The notes below the pieces were generated by a model that saw only the letters and a program-made list of their open reading frames with translations, had not been told where the DNA came from and ran no database searches. Of a stretch of 64,000 nt of DNA, positions 62,018 through 64,000 are shown piece by piece (within the stretch, counting starts at the first letter, position 1; every line of letters starts with the position of its first letter). The stretch lies in the NCBI RefSeq assembly GCF_000328705.1, contig NC_019673.1:3844001-3908000 (forward strand), given 5' to 3'. Source of the stretch: Saccharothrix espanaensis DSM 44229 (lineage in GTDB: Bacteria > Actinomycetota > Actinomycetes > Mycobacteriales > Pseudonocardiaceae). The position numbers and the translations under genes were made by a program.

Positions 62018-62560
62018 ATGAGCAACAGGTCGGCGGGGAACTTACGCTGCCGGTACGACCCACCCGCGGACGTCCTCGAGATCGACGTGCGCGACCTGCC
62101 CGGCAGGCTGCGCGCGTTGCTGCTGCTCGACGGCACGCTGACCACCGCGCTGGAGGCGTACCGGCTGGCCCCCGTGGTGGTCGAGGTGCTGTCGCTGGAC
62201 CTGGTCGCGCTCGACGCGGACACCGGGCGCTGGCTGGACGCCACGCCCGGCGCGCCGGCGCTGTCCCGGCGGACCGCGCTCTACGACGCCCACACCAACG
62301 AACTGCTGGTGGAAGCCGACACCGTGATGCTGCCCGAGCGGCTGCCACCGGCGTTCTCCGACGCGGTGCGCCGCACCGAGCCCGGCATCGGCGACGCGCT
62401 GGTCCGGCTGCGCGTCGCGCACCGCCGGGAACTGCTCTGGTACGGCCGCGACCCGGTCGGGCTGGTCCGCTGCCACCGCCTGGTGCACGCGGCGCACCCG
62501 GTCGCCTGCGTCCGCGAGTCCTTCCCCGGTGTGGACGCCGGGCCGAGCGGCCCCCGGTGA
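62018..62560 (+). CDS. Chorismate pyruvate-lyase-like protein (UbiC/DUF98 type)
   Basis: This 180-residue protein resembles the chorismate-lyase fold: RALLLLDGTLTTALEAY (RxLLxxDGTxTxxLEA pattern), SRRTALYDAHTNELLVEADTVML (R-x-V/A-x-L strand) and PGIGDALVRLRVAHRRELLWYG. Such enzymes give 4-hydroxybenzoate (or related acids) from chorismate. ATG 62018 follows GAGGAGG at good spacing; an in-frame TTG at 61988 that overlaps the previous stop is less likely. The aryl-acid ligase gene overlaps its end (GTGA), so the product is probably activated immediately. Confidence 0.75.
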   Translation: MSNRSAGNLRCRYDPPADVLEIDVRDLPGRLRALLLLDGTLTTALEAYRLAPVVVEVLSLDLVALDADTGRWLDATPGAPALSRRTALYDAHTNELLVEADTVMLPERLPPAFSDAVRRTEPGIGDALVRLRVAHRRELLWYGRDPVGLVRCHRLVHAAHPVACVRESFPGVDAGPSGPR

Positions 62561-64000
62561 GAGCGAACCTGGTCGGCGTGCTGCGGGACCGCGCGCGGGC
62601 CGGCGGCTGGCTGCACCGCCCGGCGTACGAGGGGGCGGGCGCGGTCACCCACGCCGAGGTGTACGCGGGCGCGGCCCGGGTAGCGGGCGGCCTGCGCGCC
62701 GGCGGCGTCCAGGCGGGTGACCGCGTGGTGCTGCTGCTCGACGACGGCCCGGACTTCGTGTCGGTGTTCCTGGGCGCGGCGACCATCGGGGCCGTCGCGA
62801 CCCCGGTCAACCCCCGGCTGCACCCCGACGAGCTGCGCGCCGCCGTCGTGCTCGCCGATCCCGCGCTGGTCGTCTGCCGGCCGGCGGACCTCGCCGCGCT
62901 GCACGGGTTCCCGGTGCCGGTGCTCGTCGGGCCGCCGGTCGGCGACCCGGTCGACCCGGTGCCGTGCGGGCTCGACGTCCCGGCGTTCGCGCTGCTCACC
63001 TCGGGCACGACCGGTGCGCCGAGGCTGTGCCCGCACCACCACGCCGACCCGCTGGTCTACCACCGCGCGTTCGGCGGGCCGGTGCTCGGGCTCACGCCGC
63101 AGGACGTCGTGCACTCGGTGTCCAAGATGCACTTCGCCTACGGGCTGGGGAACTCGCTGTTCTACCCGTTGCTCAGCGGCTGCCGCGCGGTGCTCGACGC
63201 CGAACCGGCCACTCCCGACGACGTGCTGCGGATCCTCGACGAGCACGGCGTCACCACGTTGTTCTCGGTGCCGACGTTCTACGCGCGGCTGCTCGCCCAC
63301 CCGCGGGGCGACCGGCTCGGAGCGCTGCGGCTGGCGGTGACCGCCGGCGAGGTCCTGCCGCCGGCGTTGGAGGAGCGGCTGGTGGCGCTGCTGGGGGACC
63401 GGCTGCTCAACGGCATCGGCACCACCGAGGTCGGCCAGGCGTTCACCTCCAACGCGCCGCAAGGGTGGCGGGCGGGCACGGTCGGCCGCGCGCTGCCGCC
63501 CTACGAGGTGCGCGTGGTGGACGAGGCCGGCGCGCCGGTCGGACCGGAGGTGCCGGGCCGGCTGGAGGTGCGCGGCCCGACCGTGACCCTCGGGATGCGC
63601 GCGGACGGCTCCCCGCAACGGACTTCGGGCTGGTCGGCGACCGGTGATCTGGCCACTGTGGACGGTGCCGGGTACGTGCGGGTGTCCGGTCGGGCGGACG
63701 ACGTGGAGAACGTCGGCGGCATCAAGGTGCACCCGGTCGCGGTGGAGCACCTGCTCGCGGCGCACCCGCTCGTGCGCGAGGCGGTGGTGTGCGCGGAGAC
63801 CTCCGGCGGGCTGCTCGCCTACGTCGTGCGCGGCGAGGGCGACGAGTCCGACGACGACCTGACCTCGGCGCTGCTGGCCGCGTGCCGCGAACGGCTGACC
63901 GCGTACAAGGTGCCCCGGACCGTGGTGTACGTGCCCGCGCTGCCGCGCACCGGCTCGGGCAAGCTGCGCCGCCACGTCGTGCGGACGTGGGAGTCCACCG
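62557..64000 (+). CDS. Aryl-acid CoA/carrier ligase, ANL superfamily (3' end outside window)
   Basis: From GTG 62557 the frame is open for at least 481 codons to the window edge. It is an adenylate-forming enzyme of the benzoate/4-hydroxybenzoate-CoA ligase type: FALLTSGTTGAPRLCPHHHAD (P-loop), SVSKMHFAYGLGNSLFYPL, LNGIGTTEVGQAFTSNAPQG (A5), SATGDLATVDGAGYVRVSGR and DDVENVGGIKVHPVAVE, approaching the A10 lysine (GSGKLRR). It would activate the acid made by the coupled chorismate-lyase-like enzyme as a CoA or carrier thioester. Nearly the whole protein is present. Confidence 0.88.
   Translation, partial: MRANLVGVLRDRARAGGWLHRPAYEGAGAVTHAEVYAGAARVAGGLRAGGVQAGDRVVLLLDDGPDFVSVFLGAATIGAVATPVNPRLHPDELRAAVVLADPALVVCRPADLAALHGFPVPVLVGPPVGDPVDPVPCGLDVPAFALLTSGTTGAPRLCPHHHADPLVYHRAFGGPVLGLTPQDVVHSVSKMHFAYGLGNSLFYPLLSGCRAVLDAEPATPDDVLRILDEHGVTTLFSVPTFYARLLAHPRGDRLGALRLAVTAGEVLPPALEERLVALLGDRLLNGIGTTEVGQAFTSNAPQGWRAGTVGRALPPYEVRVVDEAGAPVGPEVPGRLEVRGPTVTLGMRADGSPQRTSGWSATGDLATVDGAGYVRVSGRADDVENVGGIKVHPVAVEHLLAAHPLVREAVVCAETSGGLLAYVVRGEGDESDDDLTSALLAACRERLTAYKVPRTVVYVPALPRTGSGKLRRHVVRTWEST

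Overview
The window is very GC-rich, with G or C at nearly every third codon position and many GTG starts. It carries large NRPS genes, an MbtH gene, ECF sigma factors and secreted multidomain proteins. This points to a filamentous actinomycete; Pseudonocardiales would fit, but that is inference. No tRNA, rRNA, CRISPR array or insertion sequence was recognised.

Left edge (1-2700): the 3' end of a KAS III-like acyltransferase gene, a GNAT/FemAB-like gene coupled to it, a convergent ATP-grasp gene, remnants of two overlapping genes, and a strong intrinsic terminator. Then 2707-10822 (minus strand) holds a giant secreted protein with an N,N-dimethylformamidase-like domain and four DUF4082 units, a DJ-1/PfpI protein, and a secreted beta-propeller protein.

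Core (10834-32076, minus strand): a nonribosomal peptide operon. In transcription order it encodes MbtH; a C-A-PCP module fused in frame to a complete lantibiotic-dehydratase-like (LanB/PEARL-type) domain; C-A-PCP; a 15-codon mini-ORF; a kynurenine 3-monooxygenase-like enzyme; a DUF6875-like protein; C-A-PCP; an MFS exporter; C-A-PCP with a terminal thioester reductase; and an O-methyltransferase. Most junctions after the first NRPS gene are GTGA/ATGA overlaps or 1-bp gaps. The genes imply a short peptide of about four NRPS-loaded residues, released reductively as an aldehyde or alcohol, with an aromatic hydroxylation, a methylation, and a step probably dependent on aminoacyl-tRNA carried out by the LanB domain. 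The NRPS-LanB fusion is the most unusual item in the window. The MbtH-NRPS spacer carries two inverted repeats and one copy of a 12-bp element that also lies upstream of mbtH.

Middle (32397-43294): a membrane metallophosphoesterase and a TetR gene that share a palindromic operator; a P-loop kinase-like gene; a sphingosine-phosphate-lyase-like PLP enzyme coupled to a GPH-type transporter; an Hsp20-like protein; and a probable amide-utilisation locus (MarR, cytosolic AmiC-like sensor, APC permease, acetamidase/formamidase) with a tandem operator.

Right (43396-64000): secreted quinoprotein-like and amidohydrolase proteins, several regulators, several decayed genes (truncated sigma factor, DUF2269-like remnant, response-regulator remnant, frameshifted phosphatase), a tryptophan-halogenase/flavin-reductase pair behind a clear promoter, and at the edge a glycosyltransferase-oxidoreductase fusion, a chorismate-lyase-like gene and an aryl-acid ligase that runs off the window. 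The last three look like part of a second, aromatic-acid-derived pathway.
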